Of a DNA stretch of 64,000 bases, positions 1 through 10,448 are shown one piece after another (positions within the stretch are counted from its first letter, which is position 1; each line of letters opens with the position of its first letter). The stretch lies in assembly GCA_027450005.1 (NCBI GenBank), contig DAIDKO010000030.1:53819-117818 (forward strand). The letters are read 5' to 3'. The translations under genes and the position numbers were made by a program. The notes under the pieces were generated by a model. That model worked only from the letters and a program-made list of their open reading frames with translations, made no database searches and was not told where the DNA came from. Source of the DNA: Rhodanobacter sp. (lineage in GTDB: Bacteria; Pseudomonadota; Gammaproteobacteria; Xanthomonadales; Rhodanobacteraceae).

Positions 1-1
1 C

Positions 2-634
2 CTGCGCACCGAGGTGCTGGTCGACGTCAGCTTCGAGCTGAAGCGCGGCGAGACCATGGCCATCGTCGGCGCCTCCGGCACCGGCAAGAGCACGCTGCTG
101 CACATTCTCGGCGGACTGGACACGCTCAGCGCCGGCGAGGTGGAAGTGGACGGGCGCCAGCTGTCGAAGCTGTCCGACGCCGAGCGCGGTCGGGTACGCA
201 ACCGCTCGCTGGGTTTCGTCTACCAGTTCCACCACCTGCTGCCGGAGTTCACCGCGCTGGAGAACGTGTGCATGCCGCTGCTGATCCGCGGCACCGCGAT
301 CGCCGAGGCGCAGAAACAGGCCACGGTCCTGCTGGAGCGGGTGGGCCTGGGCGCGCGCCTGGATCACAAGCCTGCCGAGCTTTCCGGGGGCGAGCGCCAG
401 CGGTGTGCGGTGGCTCGCGCGCTGGTGACCAAGCCGGCCTGCGTGCTGGGCGACGAACCCACCGGGAACCTCGACGAGGGCAATGCGGCGCAGGTCTACG
501 AGCTGATGCTCGAACTCAACCGCGAGGTGGGGACTAGTTTCATCCTGGTCACGCACGACATGCGGCTGGCGGCGCGGATGGACCGCACGTTGGTGTTGCA
601 TGAAGGGGTGCTGCGCGAGCAGGTGCGCGCCTGA
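2..634 (+). CDS. lolD: Lipoprotein-releasing ABC transporter ATP-binding protein LolD (5' end outside window)
   Basis: Walker [10 protein letters not shown], signature LSGGERQR, Walker B; reading frame continues upstream to window edge. Confidence 0.9.
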   Translation: MRTEVLVDVSFELKRGETMAIVGASGTGKSTLLHILGGLDTLSAGEVEVDGRQLSKLSDAERGRVRNRSLGFVYQFHHLLPEFTALENVCMPLLIRGTAIAEAQKQATVLLERVGLGARLDHKPAELSGGERQRCAVARALVTKPACVLGDEPTGNLDEGNAAQVYELMLELNREVGTSFILVTHDMRLAARMDRTLVLHEGVLREQVRA

Positions 635-1035
635 GGTTTCTCCTGCTCACTTCGGGTGAGAGAGTCGGGTCGAGGGGCGGGTGACCGCGCCAACCCTTCG
701 CCTTCGCAGTTGAACATGCCCGCGAAGGGATTGCCGGGCACCACGCCAGGGACAGCGCGCAGCCGGGTGCCGGCCGGCGCCCGAACCAGTTGGCGTGGCG
801 GACCCGCGCCATCGCCAAGGGCGGTGGCGAACAGCGTGGCCGGGACCACGGGCAGGCCGTGCTGGAGGCCTGTAAGCGGCTCTGGACAGAATGGTTGGGC
901 CATTCCGCAGCGGGAGCCCGGGGCTTCATGCCCGATGCCCAGGGTTTTCGATGGGGTTAGGCCTACACGATTTTCGTCCGACTCCGTGCCGCGGGTGGAC
1001 TAGTCTCGAACGATCCATCCGTCATCGGGCGGGGC

Positions 1036-1443
1036 ATGCGACTGGCGTTCGACAAGCCGTTCACCGCGACGCTGGCGGCGCCCGCCCTGCTGCTTGGCGT
1101 GTTGCTCGTGCAATGGCTTCCCGCATTGCCGCCACGTGGGTTGTCGTTGCTGTTGCTGCCGCCCGTCGCCCTCGCATTCTGGCGCTGGCCATGCTGCCGG
1201 TTACCGTTGTGTGGCTGTACCGGCGTGTTGTGGGCGATGGATAGGCGGCTGCCGCGCGAGCTGGAGGGGCGCGATGTGCTGGTGACCGGGCGCATCGCGC
1301 TGGATGTCGATGGAGCCTCGCTGGACGGCAAGCCCTTGCCGCTGCGCGGGCGCATGGTGTCTCGTGGTACGAGGATGCGCCGCCGCTCACGCCCTGCGAG
1401 TGCTGGCGCCTGCGCGATCCGCGCTACTGGCGCGAGCAGCCCT
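1036..1443 (+). pseudogene. comEC: comEC/rec2 N-terminal remnant (frameshifted and truncated)
   Basis: MRLAFDKPFTATLAAPALLLGVLLVQWLPALP... then DVLVTGRIALDVDGASLDGKPLPLRGRM; the next ComEC-like stretch VSWYEDAPPLTPCECWRLRDPRYWREQP* lies in another frame and ends at 1443; sits between lolD and exbB. Confidence 0.7.
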
Positions 1444-1601
1444 GAGGGGCAATGGTCGTCCCCGGCCGTCGAGCTGCGGGCTGTTGCCGGGCCGCCGAAA
1501 GCCGCTCCCGGCGATTTTCCGGACTGCCACGCCCACCACGGAACCGCGCGAGCTGGCTGCTATGATTCGGCCTCTCGTTTTGAACGTCCGGTGGAACGAA
1601 C

Positions 1602-2273
1602 GTGCTCGATATCCTGATGGCTGGCGGTTGGGCGATGCTGCCCATCCTGGTGTGCTCGCTGGTGGCGGTGGCGATCGTGCTCGAGCGTTGCTGGACGTTG
1701 CGGCGCAATGCCGTGCTGCCGCCGGGGCTGGGCGATGAGGTGCGCCAGTGGGCGCGCTCCGGCCAGCTCGATCCGCGCCACCTCGAGGCGCTGTCCAACG
1801 ACTCCCCGCTCGGTGAATTGCTGGCCTCGGCGTTGGCCGTGCGCGGTCAGTCGCGCGACATCATCAAGGAGCGCATCGAGGACACCGGTCGCCACGTGGT
1901 TCACCGGATGGAGCGCTACCTCAACACGCTGGGCACCATCGCGCTGATCGGCCCGCTGCTGGGGCTTTTCGGCACGGTGATCGGCCTGATCCGCATGTTC
2001 ATGCAGGTGATGGCTGGCGGCATCGGCGACCCGGCGAAGATGGCCGGTGGCATTGGCGAGGCGCTGATCTGCACGGCGTCCGGCCTCACCGTGGCGATCC
2101 CTGCCTACGTGTTGCACCGTTGGCTGCGTTCGCGCATCGCCGGCTACTGCGTGCAGATGGAGAAGCAGGCCACCGCATTGTTGGACGAGTTGACCCTCAC
2201 CGCACCTGCCGCGGCGGCGCGCGTGCGGCGCACTGCCCCGGCTGCCACGACCGCTACAAACGGCCCGGGCTGA
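1602..2273 (+). CDS. exbB: MotA/TolQ/ExbB proton channel family protein
   Basis: TolQ/ExbB-like sequence (GTIALIGPLLGLFGTVIGLIRMF); followed by exbD. Confidence 0.88.
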   Translation: MLDILMAGGWAMLPILVCSLVAVAIVLERCWTLRRNAVLPPGLGDEVRQWARSGQLDPRHLEALSNDSPLGELLASALAVRGQSRDIIKERIEDTGRHVVHRMERYLNTLGTIALIGPLLGLFGTVIGLIRMFMQVMAGGIGDPAKMAGGIGEALICTASGLTVAIPAYVLHRWLRSRIAGYCVQMEKQATALLDELTLTAPAAAARVRRTAPAATTATNGPG

Positions 2274-2277
2274 CTGC

Positions 2278-2709
2278 ATGCGTATCGGCAACGACCGTCG
2301 TGGGGACGACTTCGAGATCAACGTGGTGCCGCTGATCGACGTGCTGCTCACCCTGCTGATGTTCTTCGTGCTCACGAGCACCTTCGTGCAGCACTCGCGC
2401 ATGCAGGTCACCCTGCCCAACGCCAGCGCGCAGGACCGCGACATGAGTGCGCCGGCGCTCACCATCACGGTGAATCGCGAAGGCCGCTACTGGGTGGGCA
2501 GCGACGCGGTGCCGGGTGAGGGCATAGCCGTGCTGAAGCAGGCGATCGAGCGCAACGCCAACGGCGACCACGACCGTCCGGTGACGATCCGCGCCGACGC
2601 ACTGTCCTCGCACCAGAGCGTGGTGACCGCGATGGACGCGCTGGGCCAGCTCGGCTACACGCGCCTGTCCATCGCCACCACGCCGACGCAGCCGGACGCG
2701 ACGCGGTGA
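2278..2709 (+). CDS. exbD: ExbD/TolR biopolymer transport protein
   Basis: FEINVVPLIDVLLTLLMFFVLTSTF motif. Confidence 0.9.
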   Translation: MRIGNDRRGDDFEINVVPLIDVLLTLLMFFVLTSTFVQHSRMQVTLPNASAQDRDMSAPALTITVNREGRYWVGSDAVPGEGIAVLKQAIERNANGDHDRPVTIRADALSSHQSVVTAMDALGQLGYTRLSIATTPTQPDATR

Positions 2710-4484
2710 GTAGCACCAGGACCACGATCTGGGATGCGGAATCCTGGCGCATCTACAAGCGACTGCTGGGATACACCCGGCGTTACTGGGCAGTCGGCTT
2801 GATCGCGATTCTGGGCATGCTGGCGGATGGCGGCGGCCAGGCGGTATTCGCGAACCTGTTCAAGATCATCACCAATGAACTGTTCACGAAGAAGGATCCG
2901 TACCTGATTTTCTGGATGCCGATCTGGATCATCGCACTGTTCCTGGTGCGTTCGATCGGCACCTTTGCCAGCAGCTACGGCATTTCCTACATGGGGCGCC
3001 ATGTAGTGCAGGAGATCCAGCAGGATGTCTTCGATGCCTACCTGCGGCTTCCGGTGGAGTTTTTCGGTGTCGAGCCGTCGGGGCAGCAGATTTCCCGTAT
3101 CACCTACACCAGCGAACAGGTGGCCGCTGCGGCGACCGATGCGATAAGGACGGTGGTAACCGACGTGTTCACCGTCATCGCCATGCTTGCCGTGATGCTG
3201 CACAACAGCGTTTACCTCACGTCGGTGCTGTTGGTGATGGTGCCGATGATCGCGCTGATCGCTGCCGTGGTCAGTCGGCGCTACCGGCAGATCAGTCGGC
3301 GGATCCAGGGATCCATGGGATCGGTCACCGGTACGGTCGAGGAATCGGTCGGCGCGCATCGCGAGGTGCGCGTCTACAACGGACAGACCCATGAGAGCAG
3401 CCATTTCGGTGATGTCTCCCGGCGCACCCGCCGCCTCAATCTGAAGATCGCGGCGACCAACGCGGCATCCAGTTCCACCATCCAGTTCGTGGCCGCCAGC
3501 GCGTTGGCCGCGCTGGTGTTCATGGGAACGCGGCCGCAGGTGCTGAGCGAAATGTCGGCAGGCGTGTTCGTAGCCGTGCTCACCGCGATGGGCATGATGC
3601 TGCCGGCGCTGCGCCGGCTGGCCAACGTGCAGGCAAATATTCAACGCGGCCTGTCCGCAGCCGAGGATCTGTTCGAAATCATCGACCTTCCTCCTGAGCC
3701 GGATCGCGGCACGCTGGTGCTGGATCGCACCCGCGGCGATTTGTTGATACAGGGCGTCCGGCTGCTCTATCCACGCAGCGAGGCAGAGGCGCTGCGCGGC
3801 GTCGATCTGCATTGCGCGCCGGGTACGGTGACCGCGCTGGTCGGTCGTTCCGGCAGTGGCAAAAGCAGCCTGGTCAGCCTGTTGCCGCGCTTTTACACGC
3901 CAAGCAGTGGCCGCATCGTGCTCGACGGTGAGGACTACCAGAACTACACCTTGGCTTCGCTTCGCCGGCAGATCGCCTGGGTGGGGCAGAGCGTGGTGCT
4001 GTTCGACGACACGGTCGCCAACAACATTGCCTATGGCGAACTGGCCTGCGCCAGCGAGGCCGATATCGAGGCCGCGGCTGAGGCGGCCAACGCGATGGAG
4101 TTCATCGCGCGCCTGCCCCATGGTATCCATACCCATATCGGCGAAGGCGGCAACACCTTGTCCGGCGGCCAGCGCCAGCGCATCGCCATTGCCCGCGCCA
4201 TCCTCAAGAACGCACCTATCCTGGTGCTCGACGAGGCCACCAGCGCACTGGACACCGAGTCCGAGCGCCTGATCCAGCAGGCGCTGCAGAAGCTGATGCG
4301 CAACCGCACCACGCTGGTGATCGCGCACCGCCTCTCCACCATCGAGGGCGCCGACCAGATCGCGGTGATGGAGCAGGGACGCATCGTGGAGCGCGGCAAC
4401 CATGCCGAACTGCTGTCGCTGGGCGGCCATTACGCTGCGCTGCATCGCATGCAGTTCCACGACGCCCAGCTCGGCGGCGATTGA
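2706..4484 (+). CDS. msbA: Lipid A export permease/ATP-binding protein MsbA
   Basis: ABC exporter TMD+NBD (GRSGSGKSS, LSGGQRQR); next to lpxK. Confidence 0.92.
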   Translation: MSSTRTTIWDAESWRIYKRLLGYTRRYWAVGLIAILGMLADGGGQAVFANLFKIITNELFTKKDPYLIFWMPIWIIALFLVRSIGTFASSYGISYMGRHVVQEIQQDVFDAYLRLPVEFFGVEPSGQQISRITYTSEQVAAAATDAIRTVVTDVFTVIAMLAVMLHNSVYLTSVLLVMVPMIALIAAVVSRRYRQISRRIQGSMGSVTGTVEESVGAHREVRVYNGQTHESSHFGDVSRRTRRLNLKIAATNAASSSTIQFVAASALAALVFMGTRPQVLSEMSAGVFVAVLTAMGMMLPALRRLANVQANIQRGLSAAEDLFEIIDLPPEPDRGTLVLDRTRGDLLIQGVRLLYPRSEAEALRGVDLHCAPGTVTALVGRSGSGKSSLVSLLPRFYTPSSGRIVLDGEDYQNYTLASLRRQIAWVGQSVVLFDDTVANNIAYGELACASEADIEAAAEAANAMEFIARLPHGIHTHIGEGGNTLSGGQRQRIAIARAILKNAPILVLDEATSALDTESERLIQQALQKLMRNRTTLVIAHRLSTIEGADQIAVMEQGRIVERGNHAELLSLGGHYAALHRMQFHDAQLGGD

Positions 4485-4491
4485 CATTGTC

Positions 4492-5466
4492 ATGGCAGTT
4501 GCCGATGCACTCGCGGCAGCTTGGTACGGCCACCGCCGCAGCCCCTGGTGGACGTGGCCATTGGCCGGACTGTACGGCGCATTGATCGCGCTGCGTCGCG
4601 GGCTGTATCGCCTCGGCCTGTTGCACAGCGAGCACCTGCCGGTGCCGGTCGTGGTGATCGGCAACCTCACCGCGGGTGGCACCGGCAAGACGCCGCTCGC
4701 CATCGCCCTGGCGGAAGCGTTGCGCGCGCGGGGCTTTCGTCCCGGCGTGGTGAGTCGCGGCCACGGCGGCAGGCAGCGCGAACCCGTGTTGCTGGGCAAT
4801 GCACCCATGCCCTCCGAAGTCGGTGACGAACCTTGCCTGATTCGCGCCAGCGGCGTACCGGTGGCGGTGGGACGTGACCGTCCCGCGGCGGCGCGATTGC
4901 TGGTGGCAGACGGATGCGACGTGGTGATCGCCGACGACGGCCTGCAGCACTATCGCCTCGCCCGCGACGCGGAAATCTGCGTGATCGACGGCGTGCGCCG
5001 CTTTGGCAACGGCCATCTGCTGCCCGCTGGTCCGTTGCGCGAACCGCTGCGCCGGCTGGTCCAGGTGGATTTGCGCGTGTGCAACGGCGGTACGCCGCAG
5101 CCCGCCGAATATCCCATGCGGCTCGTCGGTGGCGAGGCCGTCACGTTGGAGAGTGCGCATCGGCAACCGCTGTCGGCCTTCGCCAGCCGGCGCGTGCATG
5201 CGGTGGCCGCCATCGGCAACCCTGCGCGCTTCTTCGCCAGCCTGCGCGAGGCGGGCGTCGAGGTGGTCGAGCACGCGTTTCCCGATCACCATGCATTCGC
5301 TGCCCCCGAACTCGCCTTCGGCGACGGGCTGCCGGTGCTGATGACCGACAAGGACGCGGTGAAATGCCACGGTTTCGCGCAGCCGCACTGGTGGCGCGTG
5401 CCGGTGCGGGCCGAATTGCCGGCGGCATTCTTCGACGCCGTGCTGGCGCGCCTAGGCCGCGGCTGA
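4492..5466 (+). CDS. lpxK: Tetraacyldisaccharide 4'-kinase
   Basis: [23 protein letters not shown] and [17 protein letters not shown] motifs; start set to internal ATG at 4492. Confidence 0.93.
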   Translation: MAVADALAAAWYGHRRSPWWTWPLAGLYGALIALRRGLYRLGLLHSEHLPVPVVVIGNLTAGGTGKTPLAIALAEALRARGFRPGVVSRGHGGRQREPVLLGNAPMPSEVGDEPCLIRASGVPVAVGRDRPAAARLLVADGCDVVIADDGLQHYRLARDAEICVIDGVRRFGNGHLLPAGPLREPLRRLVQVDLRVCNGGTPQPAEYPMRLVGGEAVTLESAHRQPLSAFASRRVHAVAAIGNPARFFASLREAGVEVVEHAFPDHHAFAAPELAFGDGLPVLMTDKDAVKCHGFAQPHWWRVPVRAELPAAFFDAVLARLGRG

Positions 5467-6669
5467 CCGCCCGGCCAGGTAGATCCGGCGCACCAGGTTG
5501 CCGCCCATCCAGTAGCAGAGTTCTGCGGGCTGCCTCGCATGCCACGCCACCAGGTCGGCGCGTTGACCCACCGCCAGGCTGCCGCGGTCGGCGAGGCCGA
5601 GTGCACGCGCTGCATTCGCGGTGATGCCGCGTAGCGCCTCCTCCGGCGTGAGGCGGAACAGCGTGCAGGCCATGTTGGCAGCCAGACGCAGCGAGAGCAG
5701 GGGCGAGGTGCCGGGGTTGCAGTCGGTCGCGATGGCGACCGGCACGCCATGTTCGCGCAGCGCAGCCAGCGGCGGCAGCTGCGTTTCGCGCAGTGCGTAG
5801 AACGCGCCGGGCAGTAGCACCGCCACGGTGCCGGCCTTCGCCATCGCGGCGACGCCGGCGTCGCCTAGGTGTTCCAGGTGGTCGGCGGACAGGCCGTCGA
5901 AGCTCGCCACCAGCGCGGCGCCGCCCTGGTCGGAGAGCTGTTCCGCATGCAGCTTCACCGGCAGGCCAAGCCGTCGCGCGCGTTCGAAGAGCCGGTGCGT
6001 CTCGGCTGGCGTGAAAGCGATCGTTTCGCAGAACGCGTCCACCGCATCGACCAGGCCTTCGGCCGCCAGTGCGGGCAGTATGCCGTCGCACACCAGCGCC
6101 ACGTAGTCGTCGCGGCGCTCCCGATACTCGGGCGGCAGCGCGTGCAGGCCGAGGAAGCTGGTGCGTACCGTGATGCCGAGCTCGGCGCCGATGCGCCGCG
6201 CCACGCGCAGCATGCGGCGCTCGGCGTCCAGCTCCAGCCCGTAGCCGGATTTGATCTCCAGCGTGGTCACGCCGTCGTTGAGCAGGGCGCGGGCGCGTGG
6301 CAGCGACTGCGCGAACAGCGCCTCCTCGTCCGCCGCGCGGGTGGCGCGCACGCTGTAGACGATGCCGCCGCCGGCGCGGACGATCTCCGCGTAGCTGGCG
6401 CCGTTGAGGCGCAGATCGAACTCATGGGCGCGGTTGCCGCCGAACACAAGGTGGGTGTGGCAGTCGATCAGGCCCGGCGTGAGCAGCGCGCCGTCCAGGT
6501 CTTCCTCGTGCGCGGCGCTCGCGTCCGGCGGCAGCTCGCGCATCGGGCCGATCCATGCGATGCGGCCACCGGCACAGGCCAAGGCTCCGTCCTCGACCAG
6601 ACCGAACGGCGCGTCGCTGGCGAAGCTCGCCAGGTTGGCATGGACGAACAGCTGGTCCCAACTGCTCAT
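5452..6669 (-). CDS. hutI: Imidazolonepropionase
   Basis: [33 protein letters not shown]; 3' end overlaps lpxK convergently. Confidence 0.92.
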   Translation of the reverse strand: MSSWDQLFVHANLASFASDAPFGLVEDGALACAGGRIAWIGPMRELPPDASAAHEEDLDGALLTPGLIDCHTHLVFGGNRAHEFDLRLNGASYAEIVRAGGGIVYSVRATRAADEEALFAQSLPRARALLNDGVTTLEIKSGYGLELDAERRMLRVARRIGAELGITVRTSFLGLHALPPEYRERRDDYVALVCDGILPALAAEGLVDAVDAFCETIAFTPAETHRLFERARRLGLPVKLHAEQLSDQGGAALVASFDGLSADHLEHLGDAGVAAMAKAGTVAVLLPGAFYALRETQLPPLAALREHGVPVAIATDCNPGTSPLLSLRLAANMACTLFRLTPEEALRGITANAARALGLADRGSLAVGQRADLVAWHARQPAELCYWMGGNLVRRIYLAGRSAAA

Positions 6670-8045
6670 GCGCCGGCGTGTTCGTCGTCGTGGTTGCCGG
6701 TGGTGGTCCCGTGTTGCCGCTCGAAATCGCGCACCATGCGCTCGGCAAAGTCCTTGTACACCGGTGTGGGGCTGAACAGCGATGCCGCCGCGCGGGCAAG
6801 CAGGCAGGCCGCCATGATCGGTATCACCATGGACTGGTTGTCGGTCAGTTCCATCGCGATCACCGCGGAGGTGAGCGGCGCGCCGGTGACGCCGGACAGG
6901 TAGGCGCTCATGCCCAGCAGCACCACCGCGGCGGCCGGGGCATGCGGCAGGAAGTAGGCGATGTTGTGGCCGAGCCCGGCGCCCACGGCCAACGCCGGCG
7001 AGAAGATGCCGCCCGGTATGCCGGCCCAGTACGACACCACATTCGCCATCAGCTTGGCGATGCCGAAACCCTCGCCGGGCGCCTGCGCGGCCTCCTGCAC
7101 GAAGGCACGCGCCTGGTCGTAGCCGGTGCCGTAGACGTTGCCGTGCGACGCCATGCCGATCAGCGCCAGCGCGAGGCCGCAGCCGGCGGCGAACAGCACC
7201 GGCCAGCGCGTGCGCAAACGCCCGATCATCGCCAGCGGGCCGTGGCGACTGAGCAGGACCAGTCGTGCGAACAGGCCGCCCAGTAGTCCGCAGATCACCC
7301 CGCACAGCAGCACTGCCAGCCACGCATGCCCCAGCGGCAGGCTGGCCTGCACCTGGCCGAAATACGAGTAGTTGCCCATCAGGCCCAGCGACACCACGCC
7401 GCCCACGAAAACCGCCGTGAGCAGCAGGCCGCTGAAGCGGTGCTCGAAGGTGCCTGCCAGTTCCTCGATGGCGAAGATCACGCCGGCCAGCGGCGTGTTG
7501 AATGCGGCGGCGATGCCGGCCGCGCCGCCAGCCAGGATGAAGCGTGAAGCAGCCTTGGGGTCGTCGAAACCGAAGCGCCGGCCCAGCGAATAGAACAGGC
7601 CCGCGCCCACGTGCACGGTCGGGCCCTCACGACCGATCGAGGCGCCGACCGCTAGGGCGATCAGCGTCAGCAACATCTTGCAGGCCGCGATAGGCAGCGC
7701 CAGCATGCGTGCGCGGAAGCCCTGGTCCTCGATGTGCAGGGTGGCGATCACCTGCGGAATGCCGCTGCCACGCGTGGCGCGCAGCCGCCCCTCGGTCGCC
7801 CAGGCCAGCAATGCAAAAACCACCGGCGTGATGATCAGCGGGATCCACGCGCCATGAGCCACTATGCGGAGAAACAGTGCGTAGGCCCAGTTGCTGGCCT
7901 TGGCGAACAGGATCGCCGCCAGCGCCACCAGGATCGCACCGCTCCACAGCGCTATGCGCCGCTTCCATTGCAGCGGGGCGAAGAACTCGTGGCCCAGCAG
8001 GGCCTGCAAACGAGGGTTGGATGACTTCGATGTGGGCTCGGACAT
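6666..8045 (-). CDS. ClC-family chloride channel/transporter
   Basis: [28 protein letters not shown] overlap with hutI start. Confidence 0.88.
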   Translation of the reverse strand: MSEPTSKSSNPRLQALLGHEFFAPLQWKRRIALWSGAILVALAAILFAKASNWAYALFLRIVAHGAWIPLIITPVVFALLAWATEGRLRATRGSGIPQVIATLHIEDQGFRARMLALPIAACKMLLTLIALAVGASIGREGPTVHVGAGLFYSLGRRFGFDDPKAASRFILAGGAAGIAAAFNTPLAGVIFAIEELAGTFEHRFSGLLLTAVFVGGVVSLGLMGNYSYFGQVQASLPLGHAWLAVLLCGVICGLLGGLFARLVLLSRHGPLAMIGRLRTRWPVLFAAGCGLALALIGMASHGNVYGTGYDQARAFVQEAAQAPGEGFGIAKLMANVVSYWAGIPGGIFSPALAVGAGLGHNIAYFLPHAPAAAVVLLGMSAYLSGVTGAPLTSAVIAMELTDNQSMVIPIMAACLLARAAASLFSPTPVYKDFAERMVRDFERQHGTTTGNHDDEHAGA

Positions 8046-8137
8046 CCGCCGATTATCGCAGAGCTCTCTACAATCCCGCATATTTCCGTGGAGCCGCGCA
8101 TGAGTCAGCGTATTCGCATGTTTTTGCAGGTGTCGCC

Positions 8138-9088
8138 GTGAGTGCCGGTGTGCAGGGCTGGAGCGGTCGCATCGATTTGCCGGAAGGCCCCGCCACCCGG
8201 CGCTGGCACCAATGGGTGCGCGAACCGCTGGCTGGCAGCGCGCCCGGCGTGGCCGTGCTGGGTTTCGCCAGCGACGAAGGCATACGCCGCAACGGCGGTC
8301 GCGCGGGCGCGGTCGAGGGACCCGCCGCGTTGCGCAGGATGCTTTCCAACCTACCATTGCTGGACGATACGCCGCTGTACGACGCGGGTGACGTCGAAGT
8401 GGCGGACGGTGACCTGGAGGGCGCGCAATCGATCTATGCGCACAAGCTTGCTGCGCTGCTCGACGCCGGCCACCTGCCGGTCGGCCTCGGCGGCGGGCAC
8501 GAGATCGCGTTCGCGACCTATCAGGGGCTGGCCGCGCACCTGGGCGAGCGCCGCCCGCGCGTGGCCATCGTCAACTTCGATGCGCATTTCGACCTGCGCC
8601 GGCAGGATCGCGCCAGTTCCGGCACGCCGTTCCTGCAGGCCATCGAGCACGCCGCCGCGCGCGGCCTGCCGCTGGACTACTGCGTGCTGGGCATCAGCGC
8701 TTCGGCCAATACCCGCGTGCTGTTCGACACCGCCGACCAGCTCGGCGTGTTCTACCTGCGCGACGATCAGCTCGGCTTGCTCGACCTGACTGCGCGCATC
8801 GCCCAATTGCAGGCGAAGCTGGCGGAAGTCGATGCGATCTACCTCACGATCTGCCTCGACGTGCTGCCGCACGCGGTGGCGCCCGGGGTCAGCGCACCCA
8901 GCGCGCGCGGCGTGCCGCAGGAGGTGATCGAGCCGCTGCTCGACGCGATCGCCGCCACCGGCAAGCTCAGGGTGATGGACGTGGCCGAGCTGTCGCCGCC
9001 GTTCGACCGCGACGGCATCACCGCGCGCGTCGCCGCGCGCTTGATCCACCGCGTCACGCACGCGGCAATGCGCGCCACGGGAAACTGA
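8138..9088 (+). CDS. hutG: Formimidoylglutamase (arginase/ureohydrolase family)
   Basis: GGGHEIAFATYQG, NFDAHFDLR, ureohydrolase-like; GTG start assumed. Confidence 0.85.
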   Translation: MSAGVQGWSGRIDLPEGPATRRWHQWVREPLAGSAPGVAVLGFASDEGIRRNGGRAGAVEGPAALRRMLSNLPLLDDTPLYDAGDVEVADGDLEGAQSIYAHKLAALLDAGHLPVGLGGGHEIAFATYQGLAAHLGERRPRVAIVNFDAHFDLRRQDRASSGTPFLQAIEHAAARGLPLDYCVLGISASANTRVLFDTADQLGVFYLRDDQLGLLDLTARIAQLQAKLAEVDAIYLTICLDVLPHAVAPGVSAPSARGVPQEVIEPLLDAIAATGKLRVMDVAELSPPFDRDGITARVAARLIHRVTHAAMRATGN

Positions 9089-9144
9089 GTTTGGCCTCGC
9101 GCCTGCCGAGCAGATGAGGGCCGGCTGAACTGCGCGTGGAAAAT

Positions 9145-9167
9145 GCCGCGATGCCCGTCATCGCGGC
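9145..9167. terminator. Inverted repeat downstream of hutG (possible terminator)
   Basis: GCCGCGATG-cccgt-CATCGCGGC, 9-bp arms, no T-tract. Confidence 0.35.
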
Positions 9168-9214
9168 GCCGGGCACGGCGTTCTTCGCAGCACATCCCCC
9201 ACGAGGAGCGTGAC

Positions 9215-9379
9215 ATGCGTCGTTTCCTGTCCACCTGCCTGATTGCTGCCGCCCTGGTCGGCGGCAGCGCCGCGCTTTCCGGTTGCGTGGTGGTGGCGCC
9301 GCGCCACGCCCGCGTGTGGGTGCCGGGCTACTGGGCCGGCGGCCACGTCTGGGTCGAAGGCCACTGGCGCTATCGCTGA
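9215..9379 (+). CDS. Small YXWGXW-type lipoprotein
   Basis: MRRFLSTCLIAAALVGGSAALSGCVVVAPRHARVWVPGYWAGGHVWVEGHWRYR with lipobox and aromatic repeat. Confidence 0.7.
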   Translation: MRRFLSTCLIAAALVGGSAALSGCVVVAPRHARVWVPGYWAGGHVWVEGHWRYR

Positions 9380-10332
9380 GGCTTGCGCCCGTTGCGCGCG
9401 GCGCGGCCGTGACGCTGCGCCTCGGCCGTCTGCCTGCTTTCGCGCAGGAAGTCGATGAACACGCGCAGTTTCGGCGGCACCTGGAAGCGGCTGGGGTAAT
9501 AGAGGTGGAAACCGTCGAAGGGCGGTAACCAGTCGTCCAGCACGCTTTGCAGCCGGCCGTCGGCCAGTGCCTTGCGCGCGAACGGTTCCAGCACGCAGGC
9601 GATTCCGGTGCCCTCGATCGCGGCGCGCACCGCTAGCGGAACGTGATTGACGGTGAGCCGGCCATCCACCGGCAGCTCGAACCACCGGCCTTTGTGCGGG
9701 CCGCTCTTGTGCGCGAACTCCCAGCGATACAGCGCGCGGCTGCTGGCCTGGCGGAAGTTGATGCAGTCGTGTGCCTCTAGTTCGCGCGGCTGCGCCGGCC
9801 GGCCATAGCGTGCGAAGTAGGCGGGCGAGCCCACCACCACCGAGCGCAGCGGACTGCTGACCGGTACCGCCACCATGTCGAACTGCAGGCGTTCGCCGAG
9901 GCGGATGCCGGCATCGAATCCCTCGGCGATCAGGTCGCTGAGGCCGTTGTCCACGTGGATGTCCAGCCGCACGTCCGGCCAGCGCGCCATGAATTCGCCC
10001 AGCAACGGATCGAGCAGGGCGATCGCCACCATGTCAGGCTCGGTGAGGCGCAGCAGGCCGGCAGGGCGATCGCCGTGCTGGCGTAGCGCGTCCATCGCCG
10101 CATCCAGTTCCTTCAGCGCCGGACTGATCCGCTGCAGCAGTTCCTAGCTTGCCTCGGTGAGTCCCACGCGGCGCGTGGTGCGGTGGAGCAGGCGCGTACC
10201 GAGCTCGGATTCGAGTTGCCGCAGGGTCTGGCTCAGCGCCGAGGCGGTGACGTCCAGCGCCGCCGCGGCGCCGGTGAAGCTGCCGTGCTCGGCGATGGCG
10301 CGGAAGGCGCGCAGGGCGTAGTCGTCGCGCAT
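9370..10332 (-). pseudogene. LysR-family regulator interrupted by one in-frame TAG (10146-10144)
   Basis: MRDDYALRAFRAIAEHGSFTGAAAALDVTASALSQTLRQLESELGTRLLHRTTRRVGLTEAS*ELLQRISPALKELDAAMDALRQ...; both halves in one frame, total 320 codons. Confidence 0.8.
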
Positions 10333-10343
10333 AAGGGATCTGG

Positions 10344-10357
10344 CTACTGATTAGTAG
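10344..10357. promoter_or_regulatory. Candidate LysR operator dyad
   Basis: CTACT-gatt-AGTAG perfect dyad in divergent LysR/AKR intergenic region. Confidence 0.4.
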
Positions 10358-10448
10358 GGCTTCATAAAGCATAAATCGGATGGCGGTTTTTCGGTGCAAT
10401 GGGAAGACGCAGACTGGCGTCGTCCCACTCACCCACCGGAGATCCGCC

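Noticed and set aside
2655-4808. 717-aa minus-strand ORF
   Set aside because: Antisense to msbA/lpxK; shadow ORF.
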